The position numbers and the translations under genes were made by a program. Source: Chrysochromulina tobinii (Eukaryota > Haptophyta > Prymnesiales > Chrysochromulinaceae). Taken from it: a stretch of 10,129 bases of DNA. The notes under the pieces were generated by a model. That model worked only from the letters and a program-made list of their open reading frames with translations, was not told the origin of the DNA and did not search any database. Every line of letters starts with the position of its first letter. Within the stretch, counting starts at the first letter, position 1. Below are positions 1-7,935 of the stretch, piece by piece. Where the stretch lies: contig JWZX01001801.1 of the NCBI GenBank assembly GCA_001275005.1, forward strand, positions 1-10,129. Direction: 5' to 3'.

Positions 1-572
1 GGATGCCGACCTCCCTGGACCCCCCGCAAGCGGTGCTGCCAAAGACCAGGCCGCGAACTGGAGGGAACGAAGCGAGGATATCGACTGCAGTCGGTGCCCC
101 GACTGGGGCGGCGGTCCCCGTCCGAATGTACCAGGCTGCTGTCCGGGCGTCGAGTGCGGCAGCCGCCTTTGCGTCACCCGCCACCCGGCCTCTCGGGCTG
201 CCCTCCCAGCGGGTGGGCGGCTCGAGGGGCCCTCCAAACTCCTTTGGGGCGCCGCGGCGCCCACGCAGGTGTGCGGCAGCCCTCTCGAGCGCTATCCTCT
301 CATGGGCCGGAACGGGCGCCGCATGGGGCGCCGGTTCTGCGCGTTTATTCGTTTGGGTCAGAGGGCGTTTTGGTAGCACGCCTTCTCTTAAGGTGTACCC
401 AAGGCGTTACGCAAGCATCATCTCGTGCGCTCAACTCGTTTGGTGTTAGCCCTCACTCAGCTCGCCAGGCCGGGTGACGCAAAGACAGCTGCTGGCCTGC
501 TTACCGTTGAGCCAGGCGGCTTGGCTCACGTCAGAGTGGGCCATCTCTTGTCGAGCGCGAGACATAAAATCC
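1..572. other. GC-rich stretch with no supported gene
   Basis: Several overlapping open frames cross this stretch on both strands, but none gives a recognisable protein. They are rich in Ala, Arg, Pro, Gly and Ser, as expected of random frames in GC-rich DNA. It lies downstream of the minus-strand FIST gene and probably includes its 3' untranslated region. A small palindrome (gactgcagtc at 82-91) and a 7-bp hairpin at 508-528 are the only structures I noticed. I saw no tRNA or rRNA signature. Confidence 0.5.
508..528. other. Small hairpin downstream of the FIST gene stop
   Basis: The arms tgagcca (508-514) and tggctca (522-528) are perfect reverse complements around a 7-nt loop. The hairpin sits about 45 nt beyond the FIST stop codon on that gene's strand, so it could lie in its 3' untranslated region. 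No function can be assigned, and a 7-bp stem can arise by chance. Confidence 0.3.
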
Positions 573-1808
573 TCACGCCCGACACCTCGACCGCAGCAGC
601 CCGACGGTGGTCGTGTACGTGTGCACAAAGGTGCGTTGGCCCACCGGCCCGATCTCGCCACCCGCAAACAGCCCAGATACGGCCAGATCGGGTCCGAGGG
701 CAGCATGTAGCTCGGCCGTCTCCACGCCCCACTCGCCGTAGAGACCTTTGCCGCGACCGGCGCAGCTGACCATAAGCCCGCCGCACAGGCCCTCGGAGCT
801 CATGCGGCGTGCACCCGCGCGCATCTCGGCGCGCGCCGCGTCCGCCGAGAAGGCGAAGAGCTGCAGCCTGCATCCCGGAGCGCTGACTAAGTCAGGCGAA
901 GCGCCCACCGCCAAGACCGAGTGCGGCTTCGAGAAGGCTAGGAGCGCGCGAATGACGTACTCGTGTGCACTGCTCTCGTTGGCGTCGGCGGCAGCGCCTC
1001 GGGCGGCGGCGGCGCGCCCGGGCACGGAGAGGCCGCACATCAGATTCGCCGTACTCTGCCCGGGTTGCGCTGCAAATCTCTCGATGGAGTCGGTGAGGAC
1101 TTCGCCTACTGGTCGACCGTCGAGCGCGTGAACGATGTTGCCGTCGCACGCGGTGATCTCATATGAGGGGCCTATCGGCACGGCGCCCTGGAAGCTGCGC
1201 GCCTCCATGTCAATCCCCTGCAACGCGAGGCCAACCGCACCACCGTCGTAGCGCCGATCGCCCACGAAGAGCTCACTGCCACCACCGGCGGTCACGCCGC
1301 CCACCTTTTTGGCCCACGGCAGGGCAACGTCGAGCATCCCGAGCCACCGTTCGAGTGGAAAGGCTCCCACGCGCGGCGGCGCGGCTAGGAGCATCAGGTG
1401 CGGAGAGTTTTCGGGAGTCGCCGCCGCATACTCTTCCCATGCCTCCGATGGCAACTGGGGCAGGCTGTCGGGCGCTGAGTGCCACGGCAACGCAACGGCT
1501 GCTGGCTCGTTGGCTGGCAATGCGATAGCGAGGGCAACGGCAGTGACTTCGTCACGGCGAGCGTTGTGCTCGCCGCCACCTCCGATCAGACCGGCTTCAG
1601 AGACCGCTCCGATGCTCGCCGTTGCGCAGCTGGCCATCGCGTCGGCGAGCAGCTGCGCATTGACCCCATCCGTGAGCCAAAGCAGGGCTGAGGGCTGAAA
1701 CGCGGTCGCTTGCGCGCGCAGCGACTCGGTCGCCGCGGCCAGGGTGCTGCCTCGAGCGAGCAGCGAGCGGACACGGAGAGCCATGTCTCGGCACTTTCTC
1801 AAATGCAT
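573..1808 (-). CDS. FIST domain protein (FIST_N + FIST_C), single exon
   Basis: This 411-residue protein covers both halves of the FIST module, a sensory/ligand-binding domain found in bacterial signalling proteins and in eukaryotic proteins such as FBXO22. The N-terminal half (about residues 38-205) has the glycine-rich stretch GAVSEAGLIGGGGE near residues 67-80. The C-terminal half (about 208-406) has the family hallmarks GGLMVSCAGRG (343-353), then SGLFAGGEIGPVG (378-390) and FVHTYTT (394-400 region). FIST proteins are thought to bind small molecules such as amino acids; no enzymatic role is established. There is no F-box, kinase or transmembrane segment, so it is a stand-alone FIST protein. 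The start at 1808 gives MHLRKCRD; a second Met at 1784 opens a stretch rich in Arg, Ala and Ser with no acidic residue for about 19 residues, which could be an organelle presequence and may be the true start. Family assignment is confident; ligand and location are unknown. Confidence 0.85.
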   Translation of the reverse strand: MHLRKCRDMALRVRSLLARGSTLAAATESLRAQATAFQPSALLWLTDGVNAQLLADAMASCATASIGAVSEAGLIGGGGEHNARRDEVTAVALAIALPANEPAAVALPWHSAPDSLPQLPSEAWEEYAAATPENSPHLMLLAAPPRVGAFPLERWLGMLDVALPWAKKVGGVTAGGGSELFVGDRRYDGGAVGLALQGIDMEARSFQGAVPIGPSYEITACDGNIVHALDGRPVGEVLTDSIERFAAQPGQSTANLMCGLSVPGRAAAARGAAADANESSAHEYVIRALLAFSKPHSVLAVGASPDLVSAPGCRLQLFAFSADAARAEMRAGARRMSSEGLCGGLMVSCAGRGKGLYGEWGVETAELHAALGPDLAVSGLFAGGEIGPVGQRTFVHTYTTTVGLLRSRCRA

Positions 1809-2047
1809 TCCATGGTCACTGGATCTAAAAAGCGAGCATGCGAGTATTCATACGGGACTATACGGGCGGCCTCCGTCTCATCTGCGTCATCCACAAATCT
1901 AGGGAAGCCACCCGCGCTTGATTAGCGCACATCAATGGGAAGTCTGCCGGCTACGTCAAACTTTGTTTCGTCAAGCACAAAAGGCCCGACGAACGAGACC
2001 ACTCCCGGTCGCGCCAGCCGACGCGCACGCATTGTCGGACGCTTCGA
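1809..2047. promoter_or_regulatory. Divergent intergenic region, putative bidirectional promoter
   Basis: These 239 bp separate the start of the minus-strand FIST gene from the start of the plus-strand receiver/PPDK_N gene, so both promoters should lie here. The stretch is visibly less GC-rich than the flanking genes, for example around 1825-1860 and 1950-1985. I see no convincing TATA box or other recognised element. The assignment rests on gene orientation only. Confidence 0.4.
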
Positions 2048-5000
2048 ATGCTCGCCAACCGTCTCGGTCGCGGACTGGCGCGCGCGGCGGCGTCGGCGGG
2101 CCGGCATGCCGCCCGCGAGGCCGCGCAGCCGCGCTCGCGGCTCCTCTCCACCGCGCCGCTCCGGCTCGACCCTCAGCTCGAGGGCATCATTTCGTCCTTC
2201 CAGTCGTCCATGAAGGCAACGACGGCACGTGGCGCAAAGGCGAAGACGCTCGTCGAGGACTTTGGGCAGCTTCAGCGCCACCGCGTGCAGCACGTGCTGC
2301 TCGTGTGCACCGACTACGACTCGTACACGTTCGAGGAGGATGGCCTCCTCAACGAGATCATCTTCCAGTGGTACGCGGACAACTCGCTGTCGAAGCCGCC
2401 GACCATCGACCGCGTCTCGACGCCTGAGATGGGTATCGCGCGCTTCAAGGAGCGGAACTACGACATGGTCGTCACACTCTCTCGCTACGCGCACCAGTCG
2501 AATCTGGTCCACGCGATCCACCGGCACAACCCGGCGGTCCCGATCGGGCTGATCGCGCTCAACCCGTCGGACCTGGCGAATCTGCACCCGCAGATCGAGA
2601 GCTCGCTCCGCCTCAACGTCAATAAGCGCCTCATGTGGGCGACAGCCAAGGAGGGCGGCGCGCCCGCGACCACCCCGTCTTCAAGCCTGAGCGATGCGTG
2701 GGTGTGGCCATTCATGTGGCAGGGTCAGCCGCAGCTGTTCACGGCGATGTTCAAGGCGGTCGAGGACCGGCTCAACGTCAAGGCCGACTCCGAGTACGGC
2801 GTGCAGCTCGTCCTAGTCGTCGAGGACTCGGTCCAGTTCTACTCGTCCTACCTGCCGGTGCTCTACTCGGAGCTCTGGCGCCAGAACAAGTCGATCCAGG
2901 CGGAGACGATGCACACGCGCGAGCGGATGCTTCGCATGACGTCGCGCCCCAAGATCATCCTGTGCACCAACTTCGAGGAGGCGCTCGACGTGTACGACCG
3001 GTACCGCGACAACGTGATGGGCGTGATCACCGACTTGAGCTTCCCGAAGGATGGGGTTCAATCGGACCGCGCCGGCCTCGAGCTTGCGGCTCACATCCGT
3101 GACCATCAGCCTGAGCTGCCGATCCTAATGCAGTCGTACCAGCCGGACGACTCCGAGTACGCGAACATCGCGCGCGGCCTCGGCCTCAAGTACACGTGCA
3201 AGAGCTCGCCCTCCCTCCTCCAGACCGTGCGCGACTACATCCACGAGGATCTGATGTTCGGTCCGCTCAAGTTCCAGGACGGCGTGACGGGCAAGCCGCT
3301 CGGGCAGGTGGCCAACGTGACGGAGCTGCTCAATGTGTGGGCGGAGCTGCCGCTCACGTCGGTCGCCTACCATGCGCGCTTCTCGCATCTCTCGCGCTGG
3401 TTCTTCGCGCGCGCCGAGTTCCAGCTCGCCAAGCGATTCCGCAACTCGACGTACCCGCAGGTGTGCGGGGCGACTGATTGCACTAGATGGCCACATCTGA
3501 TAGGCGCAGGTGCAGGTGCGGGGGCCGGTGGGGGCTCGCTCATGGGACCACTCGCACCGCTGTGCTGGCAGTGATGGCTCCTTGTGAAGCGTGCCTCGCT
3601 CTGAATGTGCCTCGCTCTGGCCTCAGGACTTCATCGACATGAATGGCAAAGAGCGCCCTGATTGGCTTCGCAATTGGATCCTAGCCGAGGTGCGCGCGCA
3701 TCGGAACAAGCTCGCCTCAACCGTCGAGAATGCGACCACCGCCGACGCGTCGACCCCGATCGTGCGCCTGGGCACTGGCTCACTCGGAGGCAAGGGACGA
3801 GGCTTCCGCTTCCTGCACAACCTCTCGGACAAGTTCAACATGAGCACGGTGATCCCTGACCTCGAGCTCGTGGTGCCGCGCTGCTTCATCCTGGCGACCT
3901 CGTGCTTTGAAGACTTTATGGAGGACAACCAGCTGCTGATGCCCGCTCTCGAGGCCACGGACAACGCGCAGCTCGTCTCCCTCTTTGGCCAAGCGCGCCT
4001 GCGTGACGACGTGACCGAATCGCTCAAGCAGTTCCTTGCGACCGAGCGCGGTCCCCTCGCGGTGCGCTCGTCCTCGCTCTTCGAGGACGCCTTCATGCAG
4101 CCCTTTGCTGGCATCTACCGCACCGTCTTCTTGCCCAACGCCGCCGACGATCTCGACGCGCGCCTCGAGCAGCTCACGTGGGCCGTCAAGCAGGTGTACG
4201 CCTCCACGTACTCGATCGAGGCGCGCGCTTACGCCAACAGCCAGGTGTGAATGTGAAGGAGTGCACCGACCTGAGATCCTCACGGATTGCCTAGGATTGC
4301 CGCTCAGGACTGCCGCTGAGAACTGCCACTGAGGATTGCCACCAATTGCCTCCTTCGTCAGCGCAACCGGTCAGAGGAGGAGAAGATGGCCGTCATCCTG
4401 CAGCCCCTCGTGGGCGAGGCCACCGCCGACGGCTACTTCCACCCGACGCTCGCCGGCGTCGCCAATTCGGTCGACTTCTACCCGCTGCCCCACACTGCCC
4501 CCGCGCACGGCTGCGCGTCGATCGCGCTCGGGCTCGGCAAGAGTGTCGTCGACGGCTCGGCGGCGGTGCACTTCTCACTCGGCGACCCGGGTGCCCTCAC
4601 GGGGCCCGACGCGGCAACGCTGCCCGTCTTGGCGCTCAAGCTCGATTCGGCGGCCGGTAGGCCGTCGGACGTGCTCGCCATGCTCCACGGGCGCGCGGCG
4701 CAAGCGCTCGTCACGCTGCCCACAAAGTCGAGCGTCGTCCTAGCGCCCGAAGCGGCGCGATCGCTCACCGCAGCACTCTCGCAGGATGTGCACGGCGAGC
4801 GCGTCGTCTTCAAGAAGGCGTACGGTGACATCGTTGAGGAGAGCGCCACGCCCGCCGCCGCCTCCGATGCACTCCAGCCGGTGGCGCTGCCTAACCTGCT
4901 CACGGGCGAGGTGCCGCTCGCCAAGGCGCTCTCCTTTCTGCTCCGTCTCGGCGCGACGGGGCTCGGCTGCCCAGTCGAGATTGAGTTTGCGCTCAAGACG

Positions 5001-5696
5001 CGCAAGCGCGCCGACGAGCGCCACCAGCTCCATCTGCTCCAGATCCGGCCGCAGGCAACCTTCCAATCGAAGGCCGCCGACCGCTTCCAGTTCCTGCCGT
5101 CGGCGGAGTACGCGGCAGTCGCGTCCAAGCGCGCGCTCGGGCACGGCCGCTTCGAGAACATCACCGATGTCGTGTACGTGTCGCCCGAGCGCTTCGACAA
5201 GGCGCGGACCGCTCAGATCGCGAACGAGATTGGCGTGATCAACCGGCAGCTCCAGGCCCAAGGGCGCAAGTACTTGCTCATGGCGCCGGGCCGGTGGGGC
5301 TCGGCAGACGCGGCGACCGGCATCCCGGTGAGCTGGCAGGACATCGACCAATCGGCGGTCATCGTCGAGACCGTCCTCGACAAGCACGTGCCTCTCTCCC
5401 AGGGCTCGCACTTCTTCCAGAACCTTGTGGCCTTTGGACTCGGCTACATGACCGTCGACCCGAGTCCGAAGGCCACCTCGGAGGTGGCGGACTATGCGTT
5501 CTGGGACTCGCTGCCCCAGAAGGCGTCGACCGCCTTTGTGCGCCACGTGCGCCTCGACAAGCCTCTCGAGATCGTCATCGACAGCCAGAGCCGCCACGGC
5601 GTCGTCATGAAGCCGGGCAAGCCCTTTGACGTCTATGTGGGCCAGGTGGACGCCTTCATGGCGCTCGCACAGGAGCAGCTCAACTCGAACGCGTGA
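2048..5696 (+). CDS. Mitochondrial-type dual-receiver + PEP/pyruvate-binding (PPDK_N-like) protein, three exons
   Basis: Exons 2048-3460, 3627-4244 and 4362-5696 join in phase 0 into about 1121 residues. Residues 1-40 are Arg/Ala/Ser-rich and end in RSRLLSTAP, a typical mitochondrial presequence. A receiver-like fold (about 80-195) lacks the phospho-acceptor Asp. A second receiver (about 254-395) keeps the full set: E259/D260, phospho-acceptor D329 (ITDLSFP), S363 and K385. Exons 2-3 carry a PEP-synthase/PPDK N-terminal ATP-grasp: glycine loop GTGSLGGKGRG (K527), AVRSSS (R618), EIEFAL (E885) and LLQIRPQ (R906), then a C-terminal region with APGRWGS and QGSHFFQN. The swivelling His domain and the PEP/pyruvate barrel are absent. 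The order matches bacterial PEP/pyruvate-binding response-regulator proteins, especially those I know from Bacteroidetes, which suggests acquisition from bacteria. It probably binds ATP; the phosphoryl acceptor and signal are unknown. The start is the first Met in frame and opens the presequence. Confidence 0.85.
3461..3626 (+). other. Intron 1 of the receiver/PPDK_N gene
   Basis: A 166-bp GT-AG intron with donor CAG|GTGTGC and acceptor CCTCAG|GAC. It is phase 0 and joins ...STYPQ to DFIDMNGKERP, continuing the family alignment. The length is not a multiple of three and retention hits a stop (the unspliced frame ends at 3574), so splicing is required. It contains a G-rich stretch near 3508-3538 and a 16-bp direct repeat just before the acceptor. 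Confidence 0.85.
3591..3622 (+). repeat. 16-bp tandem direct repeat inside intron 1
   Basis: Two adjacent 16-bp units at 3591-3606 and 3607-3622 share their first 13 bases (gtgcctcgctctg) and then diverge. They abut the 3' splice site, so the second copy supplies part of the pyrimidine-rich acceptor context. Confidence 0.75.
4245..4361 (+). other. Intron 2 of the receiver/PPDK_N gene
   Basis: A 117-bp GT-AG intron with donor CAG|GTGTGA and acceptor CGTCAG|CGC. It is phase 0 and joins ...RAYANSQ to RNRSEEEKMAVILQ, which keeps the residues normally found before the conserved EEKMAV motif. The length is a multiple of three, but the first intron codons include an in-frame TGA. An alternative acceptor at 4376 would also keep the frame and drop only five residues; the 4361 acceptor fits the family better. 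Both introns of this gene share the donor context CAG|GTGTG. Confidence 0.75.
4294..4345 (+). repeat. 13-bp minisatellite in intron 2
   Basis: Four tandem 13-bp units start at 4294, 4307, 4320 and 4333: ggattgccgctca, ggactgccgctga, gaactgccactga and ggattgccaccaa. A partial unit precedes them at 4284-4293. They make up almost half of the intron. Confidence 0.8.
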
Positions 5697-6069
5697 GCGT
5701 CGCCATCTCGCGTCAAGTGTGGCGCCGCCTCGCACGTGCCTATTCTTCCGTGGCACATGTGCACGCGCGAGGGCCTGCGCGTCGCTGTGGGTGTGGGACG
5801 ATGGGGCGTCGCGTTGCAGCGACCGGGTACAAGGCTCGACCCTCTCCCTGCCTCCTTCATGGGTATCGGGGTTACTGTCAATCGTGTGGATGATTGTGGA
5901 GAGAGCGCCTCGGTTCCGGTTGCGGAGGTCGTGTTCCTGGCCGCAGGGCCCTTTTTATGACAATGTCGGAGCCCTTTTCTGAGAAATGTGGTCGCATCGC
6001 AAGTGGTGCGCGTCGTCTGCGTCCGCGAGATTTTCATCTCAAACTTTTCATCTCGGTAGTCGGGACGGA
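5697..6069. other. Intergenic spacer between the PPDK_N-like and kinase-SDR genes
   Basis: A 373-bp spacer between two same-strand genes, expected to hold the 3' end of the first and the promoter and 5' untranslated region of the second. I see no AATAAA-type signal or other recognised element. The kinase-SDR frame stays open upstream to 5986, but that extra stretch of 28 codons lacks conserved sequence. A short direct repeat, ttttcatctc, occurs twice near 6031-6055. Confidence 0.5.
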
Positions 6070-7890
6070 ATGTTGGCAAGGCTCAGGTCCTACTCGGCCC
6101 TGTCCCGCACCTTCTCGACTGCAGCAGGCCCTCCGCCGACCACCGCCGTGCGCAAAGGCCACGAAATAGACGTCTCCAAGGTGCTGCCGCTGCTGCGCGA
6201 GGCAGGCGGCATCTCTGCGGCCGAGGCGGCTGCGCTGCCGGAGCTCAAGCAATTCGGGCATGGGCAGAGCAACCCAACGTACTTGCTCACCCTGGGCGCG
6301 CGCCGACTCGTCGTGCGCAAGCAGCCTCCTGGCAAGCTGCTGCGTGGTGCGCACGCCGTCGACCGCGAGTTCATGGCGATGAGCGCGCTGAAGACGACAG
6401 CGGTGCCCGTGCCCAAGACGCTGCTCTTCGTGGAGGACGCCGAGGTGCTCGGAACGCCCTTCTTCGTGTGCGAGTACGTCGACGGCCGCTTCTTCAAGGA
6501 CCCGTCGATGCGCGCCGCCGGTTCGCCGCAGGAACGTGCGGCGCTCTACGGCGCGTTCATGCGCACAGTGGCGGCGCTGCACACAGTCGACTTCGCTGCG
6601 TGTGGGCTGAAGGACTTCGGCAAGGTGGGCGGATACACGGCGCGCCAGACCAAGGTGTGGACCGCACAGTACCGCGCCGCCGAGACCGAACCGATGGCAG
6701 CGATGGAGCACCTCATCAAATGGCTGCCCGAGGCGCTACCCGCGAACGATGACGTGACGACGTTAGTGCATGGCGATCTCCGCGTGGACAACATGATCTT
6801 CGCGCCGCACGGGCCGCCCGAGGTGCTCGCGGTTCTCGACTGGGAGCTGTCTACGCTCGGCCACCCGGCCACCGACCTCGCCCTCGTCACCCTCCCGTAC
6901 GATACTTCGCCGCAGCTCCCCTCCGCCCTCTCCGGCTTTGGGGACCAGCGCGCGGCCCTGGGGCTGCCCACCGAGCAGGAGCTCGTGGACGCGTACGTTG
7001 AGGCGACGGGGCTCACCTCGGTGCGCTCGCACCTCGACTACTACCGCGCCTTTGCATGCTTTCGCATGGGCTCCATCTTGCAAGGCGTCTACAAGCGCTC
7101 TCTAAGCGGCCAGGCAAGCGCCGCCGACGGAGCAGCCGTTGGCAAGCTCGCATCAGTCGTGGCTCAGCTCGGGGTCGCCGCGGCCGATCGGTACACCAAG
7201 ACGCCCGATCGGCTCACCATGGCGGCCGGCGTGGGTGCTGCTTTCAGCGCCGGCCTTTTTCCCGCCGCCAAGGCCGCGCGCGCGCCCGCCGCCCCAGCTG
7301 TGAACGCCCCAGCTGTGAACGCCCCAGTTGTGAACGCCGCCGCGTCAACGCCCGCGGAGGCGGCCGCCGCGCAGGGCAAGTCGCTCAGCGTCGCTCTCAT
7401 CACGGGCGGTGGCACAGGGATAGGGCGCGCCGTCGCGCTCAGGCTCGCGGCGGGAGGCTGGCAACGTGAGGCGGGCGCGCAGGTGGCGATCGTGCTGACG
7501 GGCCGTCGTGCCGAAGTGCTCGAGGAGACGGCGCAAGAGATCCGCAAGGCACACGGCGAGGGCGTGCATGTACTCGTGCATGCGGCCTACCTGACGCTCG
7601 CCGCGGATGTGAAAGGCCTCTTCAACGCCGTCGCCTCCAACTTCGGTCGTCTCGATCTCCTCTTCAACAACTTGGGCGCCTATGTGCCGCCGACGACGTT
7701 CGACAAGATGGAATATGACGACTGGCGGCGCGTGATCAACATCAACCTGGACGCGGCCTTCTATGTCGCACGCGACGCGTACCGCATGATGCGTGATCAA
7801 ACGCCCCAGGGCGGGCGCATCATCAACAACGGCTCCATCTCGGCCACCACGCCACGTCCGGCCGCCTCCGCGTACACGGCGAGTAGCTGA
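6070..7890 (+). CDS. ACAD10/11-type APH-like kinase fused to a truncated short-chain dehydrogenase/reductase
   Basis: From the Met at 6070 this is 606 residues. Residues 1-25 (MLARLRSYSALSRTFSTAA at the start) are a typical mitochondrial presequence, which is why I prefer it to the upstream Met at 5986. The kinase domain (about 35-390) shows GHGQSN (63-68), K84, E100, the catalytic loop HGDLRVDN (234-241, D236) and the metal-binding D257 in LDWELSTLGHPATDLA, plus the LQGVYKRSLSGQ helix typical of the ACAD10/11 APH domain. An Ala/Pro linker with APAVN repeats follows. An SDR starts near 438 with TGGGTGIG (445-452), NNLG (533-536) and NNGSIS (586-591). It ends at Y602-T-A-S-S-stop, where YxxxK is expected, so the catalytic Lys and about the last 70-80 residues are missing. 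The usual ADVT Asp is also replaced (Y507-L508). The kinase could act on 4-hydroxyacyl-CoA; the SDR half is probably inactive. Confidence 0.8.
   Translation: MLARLRSYSALSRTFSTAAGPPPTTAVRKGHEIDVSKVLPLLREAGGISAAEAAALPELKQFGHGQSNPTYLLTLGARRLVVRKQPPGKLLRGAHAVDREFMAMSALKTTAVPVPKTLLFVEDAEVLGTPFFVCEYVDGRFFKDPSMRAAGSPQERAALYGAFMRTVAALHTVDFAACGLKDFGKVGGYTARQTKVWTAQYRAAETEPMAAMEHLIKWLPEALPANDDVTTLVHGDLRVDNMIFAPHGPPEVLAVLDWELSTLGHPATDLALVTLPYDTSPQLPSALSGFGDQRAALGLPTEQELVDAYVEATGLTSVRSHLDYYRAFACFRMGSILQGVYKRSLSGQASAADGAAVGKLASVVAQLGVAAADRYTKTPDRLTMAAGVGAAFSAGLFPAAKAARAPAAPAVNAPAVNAPVVNAAASTPAEAAAAQGKSLSVALITGGGTGIGRAVALRLAAGGWQREAGAQVAIVLTGRRAEVLEETAQEIRKAHGEGVHVLVHAAYLTLAADVKGLFNAVASNFGRLDLLFNNLGAYVPPTTFDKMEYDDWRRVININLDAAFYVARDAYRMMRDQTPQGGRIINNGSISATTPRPAASAYTASS
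7009..7169 (+). repeat. Inverted duplication, arm 1 (inside the kinase domain)
   Basis: This 161-bp segment codes for about residues 314-367 of the kinase domain (GLTSVRSHLDYYRAF onward). Its reverse complement reappears at 7916-8075 with one single-base deletion and about three substitutions. Here it is part of an open, conserved reading frame, so this is the source copy. Confidence 0.9.
7291..7335 (+). repeat. 15-bp coding minisatellite in the interdomain linker
   Basis: Three tandem 15-bp units (gccccagctgtgaac twice, then gccccagttgtgaac) encode APAVN-APAVN-APVVN in the linker between kinase and SDR domains. The unit is a multiple of three and keeps the frame, so copy number can vary without breaking the gene. 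Confidence 0.85.
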
Positions 7891-7935
7891 GCCACGACTG
7901 ATGCACACGGCGAGAAGCTGAGCCACGACTGATGC
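7874..7935 (+). repeat. 31-bp tandem duplication at the SDR truncation point
   Basis: Two adjacent 31-bp copies at 7874-7904 and 7905-7935 differ only at t7884 versus a7915. Each joins the SDR sequence acacggcgag to the 20-nt end of the inverted kinase fragment (agctgagccacgactgatgc). The repeat contains the stop codon that ends the SDR. Confidence 0.85.

Noticed and set aside
3-477. Overlapping plus-strand open frames of 148 and 127 codons
   Set aside because: Low-complexity Ala/Arg/Pro/Ser translations with no conserved motif; expected by chance in GC-rich DNA.
4478-5200. Minus-strand open frame of 240 codons
   Set aside because: Ser/Ala-rich antisense shadow of the same exon, with no recognisable domain.
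4740-5756. Long minus-strand open frame of 338 codons
   Set aside because: It lies opposite exon 3 of the receiver/PPDK_N gene, whose plus-strand frame has clear conserved motifs; the Arg-rich minus frame is a shadow.
5986-6069. Upstream Met start for the kinase-SDR gene
   Set aside because: The 28 extra residues show no conservation, while the Met at 6070 opens a compact mitochondrial-type presequence.
7466-7482. Possible mini-intron (gtgagg...cag) in the SDR near an unusual WQRE insert
   Set aside because: It is only 17 bp and its removal would break the frame; it is better read as a coding insertion.
7880-7890. Non-canonical GC-AG intron starting at gcgagt to rescue the SDR
   Set aside because: No downstream stretch in this window encodes the missing Lys and SDR C-terminus, and the sequence is explained by the inverted duplication.
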